Positions 20,697 through 32,300 of a DNA stretch of 64,000 nucleotides are shown here, piece by piece. The notes below the pieces were generated by a model that ran no database searches, had not been told where the DNA came from, and was given only the letters and a program-made list of their open reading frames with translations. The DNA lies in the NCBI GenBank assembly GCA_022836615.1, contig MU405233.1, positions 124,001 through 188,000 of the forward strand, given 5' to 3'. The DNA comes from Annulohypoxylon bovei var. microspora. Lineage: Eukaryota > Ascomycota > Sordariomycetes > Xylariales > Hypoxylaceae. A program made the position numbers and the translations under genes. Positions within the stretch are counted from its first letter, which is position 1. Every line of letters starts with the position of its first letter.

Positions 20697-22754
20697 ATGA
20701 GGCTCTTGAATGCGAAAACATGGAAGCTCTATGACTTTCTAGAATCCCACACACCGCCATATGCCATTTTATCTCATACGTGGGGAGCTGCCGAGGTGAC
20801 GTTTGCCGACATCCAAAGAACCTTGCCACTTTACAGGCGGAAGAAAGGTTGGGACAAGATCAAATGGTGTTGTCGCCAAGCTCTTCAAGATGGCATCGAA
20901 TACGTTTGGGTTGATACGTGTTGCATCGACAAGTCAAGTAGTGCAGAACTTCAAGAAGCGATCAATTCTATGTTCAGATGGTACGAGAATTCCCAAGTCT
21001 GCTATGCTTACCTCGTTGATGTACGTTCGGATGAGAAGCCAGACGCTACCGGCTCCAGCTTCAGACAATCTCGATGGCTAAAAAGAGGTTGGACGCTTCA
21101 GGAGCTTATAGCTCCTAATTCAGTCATCTTCTTTGACGCGTCATGGAATCTGGTAGGCACGCGAGATAGTTTACGAGACGTTATCTCATCGGTTACGGGT
21201 ATCCATAAAGCTGTGCTGAGGAACCTGCTTTATGGGGTACCGGTTTATGGGGCACTTGAAGTAATAAGAAAAGTGAGCACTGCCCAGAAAATGTCGTGGG
21301 CTGCCGGACGATCAACAACCAGACCAGAGGATATGGCATATTGCTTATTGGGGATATTCGAAATCAACATGCCTCTTCTCTATGGCGAAGGGACGAAGGC
21401 ATTCGCCAGATTGCAAGAGGAGATCATGAAGAGTTCTCACGACCAAACTATACTTGCCTGGGGCTTTATGAAACCCATTTCCACATCCTCGGATGTGTCA
21501 CACGCGTTGGCTACTTCGCCAAGCGACTTCTCCGAATGCTCTGATCTCGTCTCTTTTGGTGTTGCTGAGCCAGGCGACACCTTTTCCATGACGCAGCGGG
21601 GCCTCCAGTTAAATCTTCCGGTGGTGGACGTATATAGGGACGGCACGACGTTGTACTGTCTTCTGAATTGCGGCGTGAAAAGCCTGGCCGAGAATGCCGA
21701 ATTGCGTATTCTGGCTTTACCTTTATTCCAAGGCCAATCATTATATAGATATAGACCCTTATATTTTCCGAGCGCCGACGAGTACTTTCGCCTAACATTA
21801 ACGACACCCTTATGGATTCCATATAGCCACATACGTGGACTGCCAAGGAGAGCAATCCACTTGCCCAAGCTCTGGTCATATAAGCAACTTGACGTTCGAC
21901 TTGGGAGGGTGAAGATGGATGTAGACTTAAAGGATTTCGAGGTCCCTTCTAAGTACTTCGTTGCTGGTGTGTGGCCGCCAGCACTAGTTTATAACGATCT
22001 GTTGCAATACCAGTCCGAACGATCGCCTGGGGCTGGGTGCGTTATGGTCCATATCGCAAGGCCCTCTAAGCCAGGATTTATACTCGTGATGCGATATCGC
22101 TATCGCAATGTTGGACAAATGAACGAGCCAATCGCCGATTATGAATGGTTTTCGTTTAGCCAACACGAGAACGACCTTATTAACGTTGTACGGTCAACTG
22201 TAGCGGACATATTGAAGCTTTCGGTAGAAGACGTCGATGACCGCTGGAAGTTGGTCGACCTCGGGATTGACTCAATTGCTAGCATAGAGATGATCAATAG
22301 GATTCGCAAGGAGACCGAGTTACCTGTGTATTCAGACAGTCTTCTCGGCTGCGTGTCTTTACGAGATGTGGAGAGAAACGTGGTAGAATTATCCCGGGCT
22401 GCCCCAGAAACGGGCTCTTATCTGGAATTTGAATGCGGAGTAGATCTACGGGTACTCACGAGAAGGATCAAGGACCCTGGGTTTTCTTTAGTCGAAGTAG
22501 ACGAATCGGCGTCATTGTTGGAATATGTCAAAGATTCTGAAATCTGTCGGAAAACGTGGTCGGATTTGAGAGTGGTGAAACCCCGTGAAATCGAAAAACC
22601 CCCCGAAGGAGAAGAGCACTATGAGGTGGACTTAGCACTTGATTCACATGTTGGTTCACAAGTAACGCTGAAAGTATGTTTGAAAGCTGTTGTGGCCTCG
22701 AGCGAGCTTAGTCTGCGTTTGACCCCTTTGGTCGACGAGCCGGCTGGATCTTAA
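20697..22754 (+). CDS. HET-domain protein with an embedded carrier-protein (ACP/PCP-like) domain
   Basis: An uninterrupted 685-codon frame starts with the canonical opening of HET proteins (MRLLNAKTWKLYDF, then YAILSHTWG, then WVDTCCIDK). LKRGWTLQELIAPNSVIFF and the later FARLQEEIMKSSHDQTILAWG are typical of HET-E/DUF8212-like members. A beta-rich middle region follows to about residue 485. Residues about 488-560 resemble a phosphopantetheine-binding domain: a helix (NVVRSTVADILKL), then the attachment-type motif LGIDSIASIEM with Ser526, then a helix III-like tail (SLRDVERNVVEL). The last 120 residues are unassigned. HET domains trigger incompatibility cell death. A carrier domain needs a 4'-phosphopantetheinyl transferase, so the fusion would tie this family to acyl or aminoacyl chemistry. 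HET assignment is firm; the carrier assignment rests on motif and helix pattern only. Confidence 0.87.
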   Translation: MRLLNAKTWKLYDFLESHTPPYAILSHTWGAAEVTFADIQRTLPLYRRKKGWDKIKWCCRQALQDGIEYVWVDTCCIDKSSSAELQEAINSMFRWYENSQVCYAYLVDVRSDEKPDATGSSFRQSRWLKRGWTLQELIAPNSVIFFDASWNLVGTRDSLRDVISSVTGIHKAVLRNLLYGVPVYGALEVIRKVSTAQKMSWAAGRSTTRPEDMAYCLLGIFEINMPLLYGEGTKAFARLQEEIMKSSHDQTILAWGFMKPISTSSDVSHALATSPSDFSECSDLVSFGVAEPGDTFSMTQRGLQLNLPVVDVYRDGTTLYCLLNCGVKSLAENAELRILALPLFQGQSLYRYRPLYFPSADEYFRLTLTTPLWIPYSHIRGLPRRAIHLPKLWSYKQLDVRLGRVKMDVDLKDFEVPSKYFVAGVWPPALVYNDLLQYQSERSPGAGCVMVHIARPSKPGFILVMRYRYRNVGQMNEPIADYEWFSFSQHENDLINVVRSTVADILKLSVEDVDDRWKLVDLGIDSIASIEMINRIRKETELPVYSDSLLGCVSLRDVERNVVELSRAAPETGSYLEFECGVDLRVLTRRIKDPGFSLVEVDESASLLEYVKDSEICRKTWSDLRVVKPREIEKPPEGEEHYEVDLALDSHVGSQVTLKVCLKAVVASSELSLRLTPLVDEPAGS

Positions 22755-23845
22755 TGCGAGGTTAAACACTTGTCTACCTCCGGAGCAGAACTAGGCGCTA
22801 GCTTCGTCGACAATGCTTTGCAAAACAGGGCTGGTATTTCCATGAGCAAATAGATATCTTGTTTGGGGTATAGTCGATAGGCAGATCAATGCACTGAAGC
22901 TATTCGAGTGTCAAGTTGACGGGAAACCTCCTTCACGTGTGAGTCGACGCAAACTTGGATCAGTGCAGATCCCCCGACTTTTTTTTCAAGCAACCTAAGC
23001 ATTTTCGGCTACGACCCCGAATACGGGGCAAGATTTTCAGTCGGCGAATGGTGAATTGCGCGGCGTCAGGGGAGGGGGTTACCCCCCTAGCCAGCGTCGT
23101 ATTTGTACTTTTTTTCAGCCCAACAGCCATGCCAAGTCTGCTCAGCCCTTCACATCTGATGTAGGAATTACATGCTGACGACGTGTTAGATTTTGAGTTA
23201 CTGCTGACGTGACCTAGGGCGGTCAGAATCTACAGATCTATACTCATGGATAGCCTGCCGCAACAGTGTTTTCCGTATTTCCAATCAAAATTTGCAAAAA
23301 GGCGCCGTAAGACACAAAGACAAGATGGGGGAGAACTGGCGCAATCGAACGGCTGAAAGGATCGATCTGTGTATGGTCTCCACACCGAGGTTCTTTGTCA
23401 CGATCCTTACTTTTTACAGGGCGAGCATGGATTGGAATGATCCTTTCAACCCCAGGACCCCGAAGTATGGACCAAGCAAGGATATATGCTAACCCCATCT
23501 TGGCTATATCTAACGGCGCCAGTGTATACCAATAAGGCTAACCGATTAGCTTCGGGAACGGTCCTCTCGGGTGTGGAGATGCCCGTCTGACTGTGTTTGC
23601 CCTTATTTACCTAGGAAGCCTCCAATTAATGCTCTTCATCATTCATCTCCATCTGAATTTCATGCGGAGACTTGTGGGCCATGAAGTCGTGCATCTCGTT
23701 TCTTATTCAACTTCCATCTTCTGACGTTTCCCCCCTTCGCGGCCTCTAATGTGACGTAGAAGCCCACCATCCTTTGTTATAGTCGACAGAAAGCATGCCT
23801 AAACATCGAATCGCTTGAGAATCTTCTTCTCTCGAGCGTGCCATC
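22755..23845. other. Intergenic region, promoter of Pth11-like gene
   Basis: About 1.09 kb without a convincing gene. It contains a G/C hairpin near 23,064 (GGGGGTTACCCCC) and another stem-loop near 23,010 (CCCCGAATACGGGG). Short open frames at 22955-23164 and 23292-23492 show no domain features. Confidence 0.5.
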
Positions 23846-24901
23846 ATGTCTTACGAGTCGTCCGAAGCGGAACATGTCGGATATGCGTGCGCCGCATTAT
23901 CGATCCTCATCCTTGCTACCCGGATAGTCATCTCTGGATGGCGACGCGAACCTTTCGATCTCAGTTTCTTCCTGGTCGTGCTGTCGATGCTAGTCATCGT
24001 CGGCCGGATCGTCGCTAACAATTTCTATCTCCAATTCGGAACCGCGAATGATGTTTTGCACAACGGCATCGTCCCCTCTAGCGACGACGCGTATCGGTTG
24101 AAAGTTGGGAGCATTCTGGTTCTTTTGGCAAGGGTACTACTTACGGCCGCCCTCTGGCTCCAGGTCTGCCTTCTGCTGCTGTTTTACTCGCGGATTACTT
24201 CCGGCATCACTTGGGCGAACCGACTCACTAAAATAACTTGGGCTACGTTGGGCGTCACCTTTATCGCCATCGTGCTAGCGACGTTCCTCGAATGCCGCCC
24301 GATCGATCTGTACTGGCAGGTAGAGCCTGATCCGGGACAGTGTGTGCGCGCTTACGTCCAGCTGCTTCTTCTGGGCATCTCTAACATCATCATCGATCTA
24401 ATGGTTCTTTTGATCGCGTATCCTCTGGTCTGCCTGAGGAAACGAACGCTATCGGAATATGTCTCCCTCTATACCCTGTTTGCGCTGGGCACCTTCTGCA
24501 TCGTCGTTACAATAATCCGGGTGGCCCTGATCTTCAACGAGAACTCTTCCCAGACTACCCGCAGCCTTTGGGCATCAGTGCAGATGTTCGTCTCGTGCTT
24601 CGTGGCGAATGCGCCGACTATCTACGGATCCCTGCGGGTTGTGCGGCGCAAGAGGTCTGGTCATCGGAGCGCGGCGGAGTACGCGAGCGGCGAGCCGCGG
24701 AGTCGGCCCTCGCGTTTCGAAAGGGAATCTTGGATAAAGATGGATGAGGAACTGGCTTCTAAATCGACCGCGCTTGGGGCGCGAGATAGTCTCGTCTCTC
24801 CTCCTCCTCCCGCGGTAACCTCTCACGGCGGCGACGACGACGACGACATTGTTCCTGCATCGCGCTCTCGTTCTTCATCACTTATCTTTGACGCTAGATG
24901 A
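23846..24901 (+). CDS. Pth11-like integral membrane receptor (fungal rhodopsin-like domain, no CFEM)
   Basis: A single exon encodes 351 residues. About seven hydrophobic segments occur between residues 12 and 275, including ALSILILATRIVI, LLTAALWLQVCLLLLFYSRI and LLLGISNIIIDLMVLLIAYP. The loops carry marks of the fungal rhodopsin-like/Pth11 family: FYSRIT, FLECRPIDLYWQ followed by the conserved cysteine of GQC, and the DLMVLLIAYP helix. The C-terminal 80 residues are polar, with Arg/Ser-rich stretches and a GDDDDD run, a likely cytosolic signalling tail. It lacks the cysteine-rich extracellular CFEM domain of Pth11 itself. Such proteins are plasma-membrane GPCR-like sensors of surface or nutrient cues. 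The ligand is unknown. Confidence 0.85.
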   Translation: MSYESSEAEHVGYACAALSILILATRIVISGWRREPFDLSFFLVVLSMLVIVGRIVANNFYLQFGTANDVLHNGIVPSSDDAYRLKVGSILVLLARVLLTAALWLQVCLLLLFYSRITSGITWANRLTKITWATLGVTFIAIVLATFLECRPIDLYWQVEPDPGQCVRAYVQLLLLGISNIIIDLMVLLIAYPLVCLRKRTLSEYVSLYTLFALGTFCIVVTIIRVALIFNENSSQTTRSLWASVQMFVSCFVANAPTIYGSLRVVRRKRSGHRSAAEYASGEPRSRPSRFERESWIKMDEELASKSTALGARDSLVSPPPPAVTSHGGDDDDDIVPASRSRSSSLIFDAR

Positions 24902-25904
24902 GCGCATCTCTAAGAGCTAGATGTGTTCTATGAAATATCGACCCCTTTCCAAGATACAACGGCTTCTTGACGATAGGATTGCGACGAATACCTCCTTGAT
25001 TAGATCTCTGGGGACAGCTTTGAAGAGACGCGACAGAATCATGATGCCGATCTTTGCGAACAGTGAATTGGCGCCAACCCCCCGGTAACCGCCAGTTCGA
25101 CCTTGAATCCGAGCCAACCCTGTCGCGAAGGGATGGGTTAGGGTTCAAGATTCAATCAGCTCTCCATCCCCTATCATTGAATTTTCAAGAAAAAAAAAGA
25201 GCAATATCATGTCAAAGTGGTATTACTGGCTATCTGACGATTCCATTGATTGACTATCCTGTAAAGGGAGCGCGACTGATTCATCTAGTAAGCGAACTTA
25301 ACATTCTACTCAACATACCATTCATGCTGACTGTCGTCTACTACCTAGTTATCGATCGCGAAATGAGCAATCTTAACCCCTACTAGGGGAGTTGCTATGC
25401 TCGGACTATCGCGACAGAGCACATACATAATAACAAATTATTAACTTCAATCTATAAAACACGATATATAGTATTGATAGAAGGGAACATGTGGGCTAAT
25501 ATCCATTTTTATTTTTATTTTAACGTCGGTGGGTCTGTTTATGAGATACCCTGGGTTTCTGGTAGCGATCGGGGATTAAAAAATATCGGGGGGATGGAGG
25601 AAGGAGTACACTGGGAAACCAATAAATACAATACTTTTACGCGAGGTACGATTATGAATTCAGTTATTTGGAATTGATGGTGTCGTGTAAACGTTCTGCC
25701 TCCTGAATTGGCTTCTCGACCCCTAGTTGGCCATCGATTAACGAACGGACAGAGACGTGCGATTTTTCTCGAATTCTTCTTCTTCCAAGGTCACCTACCT
25801 AGCCTCTTGGCGCATAACCGATTGTTTCTTAGAACATATTGTTGTTTGCTAGTCAAACTACTAGCGCCTGGATGTGACCCCTGATCATATTCCTTCGTCA
25901 CAAA
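24902..25904. other. Intergenic, AT-rich, between convergent genes
   Basis: About 1.0 kb between the receptor and the FAD monooxygenase 3' ends. Open frames at 25054-25386 and 25474-25677 are short and featureless. A C/G-rich inverted motif near 25,075-25,140 (CCAACCCCCCGG and later GGGTTAGGGTT) is the only noticeable structure. Confidence 0.45.
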
Positions 25905-27358
25905 TTAGTTCGGCAGCTTGCTGCCCAGCCTTTCAAATTCTCCGAGAGCCTCTTTGGCCATCTCGTTGATGTCGTTATTCCAGATCTTGTGGAAGCGCTT
26001 GGTGATCTCCGGGAGGAACTTCCCGAAATCGCTACCGACGTTTTCATCCTGCCAGTGGAACAATGCGCAAGCTTCTCGGGTGGCCCCAACAAGCCACTGG
26101 GTGCGATCGTATCTCACATTGTTATATGCGGCTAGCGCAGTATGGCATAGCTCGATCTTTGCGTCCTGGTCCTGGACATCGAGCTTTGTGTTGACAGCTT
26201 CGAGCAACGTCGCAAGAACCAGGGCATCTTCTATGCCGAAACCGGCTCCTGAGCCAAGGTGAGGACCTGCAGCATGAGCCGCATCGCCTGCGATCGCCAC
26301 ACTATCGCGATTGTAGTATGGCGCGGGATTCTCGAACATGTCGAAAATCGCCCACTTCTGCAGTTCATCGGGCAGCATTTCTGCTATGGCCCTCACCCGT
26401 GGATGCCAGCCCTCATAGGCCCGAAGAGCCTCCCCCTTACTTCCGGAAGTTATGTGCTTGCCATCTTCGGTCTTCCATGGATTCGGGTCGGAGATGACGA
26501 GCAGGACGTTCATGAACTGCCCCTTCGCAACTGGGTAGGTAATATAATGGGCATTCGGCCCGTTATACATAAACCTATTCAGCGATTTGTTGTTGCCTCC
26601 CGTCGTCCTCTCCGCGCCTAACGCCGCCCGAGCATTTTCCATCGGAACTAGTGCTCTAAAGCAATATTTGTTTGAATAACTGGCATAAGAGGCAGGGTTG
26701 GCCTCTCCTAGTATGAGCTGGCGGACACGTGAATGGATTCCATCACAGCCGATCACTTCCGTTAGTGTTAGTCATTGGCAATCTACCATATAGGTTTCCG
26801 AGGGCTAAGTAGGGGCACATTACCAACGTCAGCTTCCTCGACGGAACCATCTTTGAACTGTAGTGACACCTTGCCGTCATCCTTTTGAACGAGTGACGCC
26901 ACTTCCTTGTTGAACTTCGCTCTATCCTTCGAGATGAGCTTCGACCACGCGTCTACGAAGTCGGAGCGTCGCCCTCCCTGGAAGGCGTCGACACCAATCT
27001 AAACACATAGTAACATCTTAGCAATCTAATCCTTGCAGACCAGAAAAGGATCGCATACCAACAGTCTTGCCGCAACCTCGTTTGTTCTGTAGCCATCGAC
27101 CCATTGGAAATACTCCTCCATATGAGTTGAGGGGGTCAATTGCTTGTAAACACGGTATACTTCAGGATCAACGACTTTCAAGGCGCGCTCAGCGTTGGGG
27201 CTGAATCCGATGCCGGCCCCGATCTCCGTGAAAGCCGGGGCGCGTTCGTACAGGGTGAAGTTGACACCGCGTTTCTGCAAACCGAGAGCGAGTATAATGC
27301 CCGTTATCCCCCCGCCAATTATGGCGACGTGGATGTTACTGGTTTCTGCAGGTGACAT
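25905..27358 (-). CDS. FAD-dependent monooxygenase (salicylate-hydroxylase/PHBH-like)
   Basis: Three exons (27358-27059, 26998-26824, 26755-25905) encode 441 residues. The N-terminal Rossmann motif is IIGGGITGIILALGLQKRG with the acidic end LYERA, followed by IGAGIGFSPNAERAL. The DG motif GCDGIHSRVR is formed right after the second intron, and the GD motif GDAAHAAGPHLGSGAGFGIEDA closes the FAD site. Members are NAD(P)H-dependent aromatic hydroxylases using one FAD per cycle; in fungi they serve salicylate degradation or tailoring of polyketides and meroterpenoids. No signal peptide or membrane anchor is seen. It is divergent from a GRE2-like reductase across 542 bp, which suggests shared control. 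Confidence 0.92.
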
Positions 27359-27900
27359 TGTGGTTGGGTGACCTAGGTTACGTTCCGAGTTCAGAAGTGT
27401 ATTTCACGTGGAAGGGAATAAATTTATCAGAGACATAAGGGATTGAAGGTTGAGGACATCCGACGGAGCCGTCTTCTGCGTGCTATATGCTTGAGGGACA
27501 GCGGTTGCTGATTCCAATCGCACGACAGGTCTCGTTAGTCAGCTCTCGGCCGTATTCGCAACTTGTAACCCCTTGGTATTGATTACGAATAAGTAACAAC
27601 ATGAACTACCTATGTAGGTAAGATTCAAGAGGATATGGCATGAAAGAGATAGAGATAACTCATTGTGTCTCTGGTAATACTCGACTGTTTCGTGGCTACG
27701 ATTGGCCAGTGTCAGCGTACGATCTTCGGCCTGAGTTGGGGTAGATGCGTCGGAACACCGAAGAGGATTTTGGTGAAATACCGAAACATGCGTTGCCGTG
27801 CAACTGAATCTCTCACTATTGATATTGTTTAATTTAATGAAAAATACGGCAAATTCTTATCTTCGCGATATCAACCCTAACTGTGTAACAAATAAAAGAC
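27359..27900. promoter_or_regulatory. Shared divergent promoter region of monooxygenase and GRE2-like reductase
   Basis: This 542 bp gap separates two start codons on opposite strands, so both promoters must lie here. It is moderately AT-rich near both starts. No repeat or gene was seen. A GTAGGTAAG/CTACCTATG pair near 27,605 is a short palindrome-like motif. Confidence 0.5.
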
Positions 27901-29158
27901 ATGGGGAGCCACATTGGATCATCAAAAGGCAAAGTTCTCGTCACAGGTAAGTACCTACTTGGGTAACTAGCAGTCACCCAAGGAAGATCCTGACAGGCGT
28001 GTTGAACGTAGGAGGGAGCGGGTTCATTGCCTCTCATGTAATCGACGTATTCCTTAACGATGGGTATGCCACCCACCCCTTTGAAGTATCTTTAAAGCTT
28101 ACGCAGTATCAAGATTTGATGTTGTCGCAACGGCGAGATCAGACGAGAAGGGCCGCAGCATAGTAAATTCCGCACTGCCTCTCCAACGAGAGAGGCTTTC
28201 CTACGCTGTCGTGGGTGATGTCGCAGAAGATGGCACTTTCGACTCTGTAAGATCATGTGTTCCCCACATCTTAGAAGAGATAGATTCTAATAACTGATAG
28301 GTCTTTGAGAAAGACTCAGCCTTTGACTATGTCATCCATACCGCGTCACCGTATACCCTCAATGTTCAAGATCCAATTAAAGATCTATTAGACCCGGCAA
28401 TTAAGGGGACGACAGGCATACTCAAGTCTGTGAAGGCACATGCCCCGACTGTGAAGCGTGTCGTCATCACCTCATCTTCGGCAGCGATTATCAACCCCCT
28501 TAAACACGCCAAAGCCTATGACGAGACGCACTGGGCACCGTGGAACTTGGATGATATCCACATTCCGAAGAGGGCTTATGAAACTAGCAAGGTATCGCTA
28601 TATATTTACATGTTAGATGATACATTTCCGCTGACTCGGCTCCAGGTACTCTCTGAGAAAGCTGCTTGGAATTTCGTGCAGACGGAGAGGCCAAACTTTG
28701 ACCTTACCACCGTAAACTGCACGTTCACCTTCGGCCCACCGCAACGCAGCCTTTCAAGTCTAGATGCTATGAACACGTCTAACCACCGCATCCGGGACAT
28801 GGTACGGGGCAAGATGAAGGGCGGCTTACCACCGACCGTACCGGTATTCACCTTCGTCGACGTGCGCGACGTAGCCCAGGCGCACCTCAGAGCCATAACC
28901 GTACCAGAGGCGGGCGGGAACCGTTTCTACGTCGTCGGTGGACACTTCTCGAATAAGCGGATCGCGGACGTGATCCGGAGTTCGTACCCGGAATTGGCGG
29001 CGGGGTTACCCGAGGATTCACACGACGATCTCCCTGCGGATGTCTACAAATTCGACAACAGCAAGTCCAGGAGGGTATTAGGATTGGAATATACTAGCTT
29101 AGAGACGTCTGTAAGAGACACTGTTCAGTCGATACTTGATAGGAGCCCGGGCTTGTGA
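27901..29158 (+). CDS. NADPH-dependent ketoreductase/methylglyoxal reductase GRE2-like (extended SDR)
   Basis: Five exons (27901-27946, 28012-28063, 28114-28246, 28301-28591, 28646-29158) encode 344 residues, the usual length of Gre2-type reductases. The cofactor motif TGGSGFIASHVIDVFLNDG spans the first intron, then DVVATARSDEKG. The catalytic serine lies in VVITSSSAAI and the YxxxK motif is YETSK at the fourth junction. HTASPYTLNVQDP and FVDVRDVAQAHLRA are typical of this family (cinnamoyl-CoA reductase/dihydroflavonol reductase relatives). The third exon must start at 28114 (acceptor TATCAAG); using the nearer CAG at 28106 would shift the frame. It may reduce a product of, or a substrate for, the divergent monooxygenase, which is inference from position only. 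Confidence 0.9.
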
Positions 29159-29328
29159 ACAGATTTCCATGAAAAGAGGACTTGGAAGCCGGGCACATAC
29201 AATACCCAGTAAAGAAAATTTCCATCGTGTATAGGAGTTTGAACAAACTTTGAAATATTCCCTCGTGTAATGTAGAACCGTCTAGTAGATCCCCGAAACC
29301 ACTTTCCGCTGACAGTGCTTGGTGACTG

Positions 29329-32300
29329 TCAATTATCTCCTATCCCTTCAAGCCAGTCAAAGTTTAAGAGTGAGACGGTATTGCTCGTTGCCTCCAGGAG
29401 AGAATCAATGTAATCAACACAACCTCTGTGCCCTTTGATCTCAGCATAGTTTCTGGCTCTCTGCATCTCTTTCTGGTCGAAACCAACGGGGGACGCAGCC
29501 TTATATAGCAGCGCCAGCATATTCAAGCAGCCATTTTCTGCAGCGCCTTCAAATGCGGTCCTTCCTCCAGCTTTAGAGGGGGCTCCATGGGGATCGGCGC
29601 CTTCAAATGCGGTCCTTCTTCCAGCTTTAGAGGGGGCTCCGTGGGGATCGGCGCCATTGTCAAGTAACAATTGAGCAATCTTGATGCTCCCGCTAATAGC
29701 AGCTAGTTGTAGAGCAGTATAGCCACCCATTTCGGCCGCGGGGTCGTTCACATTTGCCTCCTTCAATAGCAGAAATTCTACTATGTCGAAGCTACAGCTC
29801 TCACAGGCTTGTTGTAAAGGTGTGCGCTTGATCCCCCGGCGAGCAGGTCTATTCACATCCGCGCCTTGGTTGACGAGAATCTCTACCATCCCCTTCTTCC
29901 TAGTCTGTACGGCTAGAAGTAATGGAGTCTGCTGGTAACCTATACTTTTGTCGTATGTCCTGATTACTAATTCAGCGGCGATGCTTTTCGTGTTTCCACC
30001 AGCTTGCAGCAACTTGCACACAAGGTTATAGCAGGTACCCTTCTTATATTGAATAGCAAAGCCGAGGGGACTCAGATATGAATATCTTTGTATAAAATGG
30101 ATACTGAGAGCTGGTGTCTTATTTGTCGTCCAGCAGATGCTGTTAATATCCACTTTCGCTTCAAGTAGAGTGTCGACAGCTTGGATATCATTCTTCTCGA
30201 TGAACTTGATAAGCAAGGTACCACCAAACATTTTACGTCCCAATGGATGGGCTTTCTTGAAAGCAGAGAGAAGTATGTTGTATATCGATAGATCGTGTTC
30301 CATTGCATACTCCAAGGCTCTCGTGTCTGCGACACATGCTCCTTGGGATATCAAGAATGTTATCATATTATGGTCGCCATTCTTGACCGCTGCCTCAAGG
30401 GGCGATGATCCATTCTCAGCTGGTGCATTTGCTATTGCTCCAAGCTCAAGAAGACGATGAACTAAGGGTTCGTTCCTAGATTTAACCGCTGCCCCAAGTG
30501 CTGTCATTTCCCGTCCAGCATTAATATCAGCACCCATAAGAATGAGATCTTCGATGATTTCAACATTACCCCATAATCCCGCATGTTCTAGATAAGAGTA
30601 CTGGTTAGCTATTAAATCACACTCAAGAATGACGTCAACAACTCGTTTGTTCTGCAACTTTAATGCACTGGAAAGTGGATATCCCTGATACGCAGCATCA
30701 TTATTAACGTCTGCTCCAGCCTCAAGAAGAGCAAGTGCTACGTCCGTATGATCATTGTAAATAGCCATATTCAACGCGGTCGTGAGACGACCTTGACAAT
30801 AAGCAGGAGCTAACTCAAGGATTCTTTTGAGACGCGTAATGTCCCCGGACTCGACTGCGGCATATGCAGCAGCATCAAAGTGGTCTATTTGTGTCATACA
30901 GGCAAAAGCCCCTCGATCTTCGAAATCTTGGATTCTTGATTGATCCTGAGCGCGAATAGCTTCTGCTAGAGGTGTCGTCGGACGATCAACGATGGGGTCA
31001 TCTGTTCCTGTATCAACGCGATGCAAAAATCCACCCTGGCCAGTCACGCTTGCGCCCTTGTCGAGAAGGATATCGATCAGCTGTGAATTTCCACTTCTGA
31101 CAGCGGCTGCCAACGCTAGCTGAGTTGCTTTGGTATATTGTAGGAGGAAATTGACGAGGTCTAAATTCCCACGACTTGCCGCCTGTGTGAGTATGTCTTT
31201 GAGTGGTATGGGGTAATTTGAAGCGCATTTATTGCAATTTGTCTCCTCGCAATCTGCGAAGAAGCGTTTAATAATGGCAGTCGTAACGCTGTTCTCGAGG
31301 TACTTAGTAATATCTTGCAGGAGATACTTGTGTTTAAGATACCCATCGTGGCAAGAGGGTGCAATTCTGCTTAACAACTCTTGAAGAAGCTCCTTGTCGC
31401 GATGCCCCCACCGGACTGTAGCCTCAACTAGGTCTATGCTAATCTCTGCTCCCCAGTCTAGCAGCAACTCCACAAGCTTCAAGTCCACCGGCTCATAATC
31501 GCCCCATTTCCTGACCGCGAGTTCGAGAGCACCACATTCACTCTCGTCATTTTCGCCATAGGTCTTATTGGGGTCCGCCTTAGCTGCTAGAAGTACTTGA
31601 ACAATCTCGAAGTTGCGGAATTTCGCTGCTAACTCGACTGGTGTATATTGTCTGCCATGAAACTCACACGCGATCTCATTCGGGTCGATGACGGTGTCGG
31701 GATTGCGTCCAGTGATACTCATGATGGTTGTAACAGCCTGTCGATCGCAGCTCTCGACAGCGGCTCGGAAGAGGTTGTCTGCGAGGGGCTTCGCAACACT
31801 GGATGGACTCGAGTTGAGAAATTTGAATAGGTGCGTCTGCATCTCGTGATTTTCACGAATTAGTTTTAGAATTGCACCCCGTGGAATATTCCGAAGACCG
31901 GCGAAACCATTAATGATAGAGTAGAGCAACACCTTGAATCCAAGACCGAAGTTGGCGTTTCTTTCAATGGTCCCAGACTCCGAACTCATAGTTTCCAAGT
32001 CTATTCTCCCCGGAAGCAGAGATTCTAAGCTGTCTACAATGTCTTCGACATCAGGCAAGCCTGTGTCTTCAAATATCGCTACGTTATTTTGTAACAATTG
32101 CTTGGCGTGTTGAAGGAGTACCGTAGCAAAGACTTTGGGACGCGTTCCAAGGCCAAGACCCAGTGAGGAGCTCCCATGAGCGCTAATCTCCACGAATTCA
32201 AGGTTTCTTTGGTCTAGGCTGGCATCTTGAATTCCGGCGTCGAGAAAAGATGCTTCGGGCTGGAAATACCAAGAGTTAGGGAAGTCATCATTGTTGAAGT

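Noticed and set aside
28090..28120. Frameshift in the GRE2-like gene
   Set aside because: The CAG acceptor at 28106 breaks the frame, but the acceptor ending at 28113 restores the conserved DGFDVVATARS segment, so the gene is intact.
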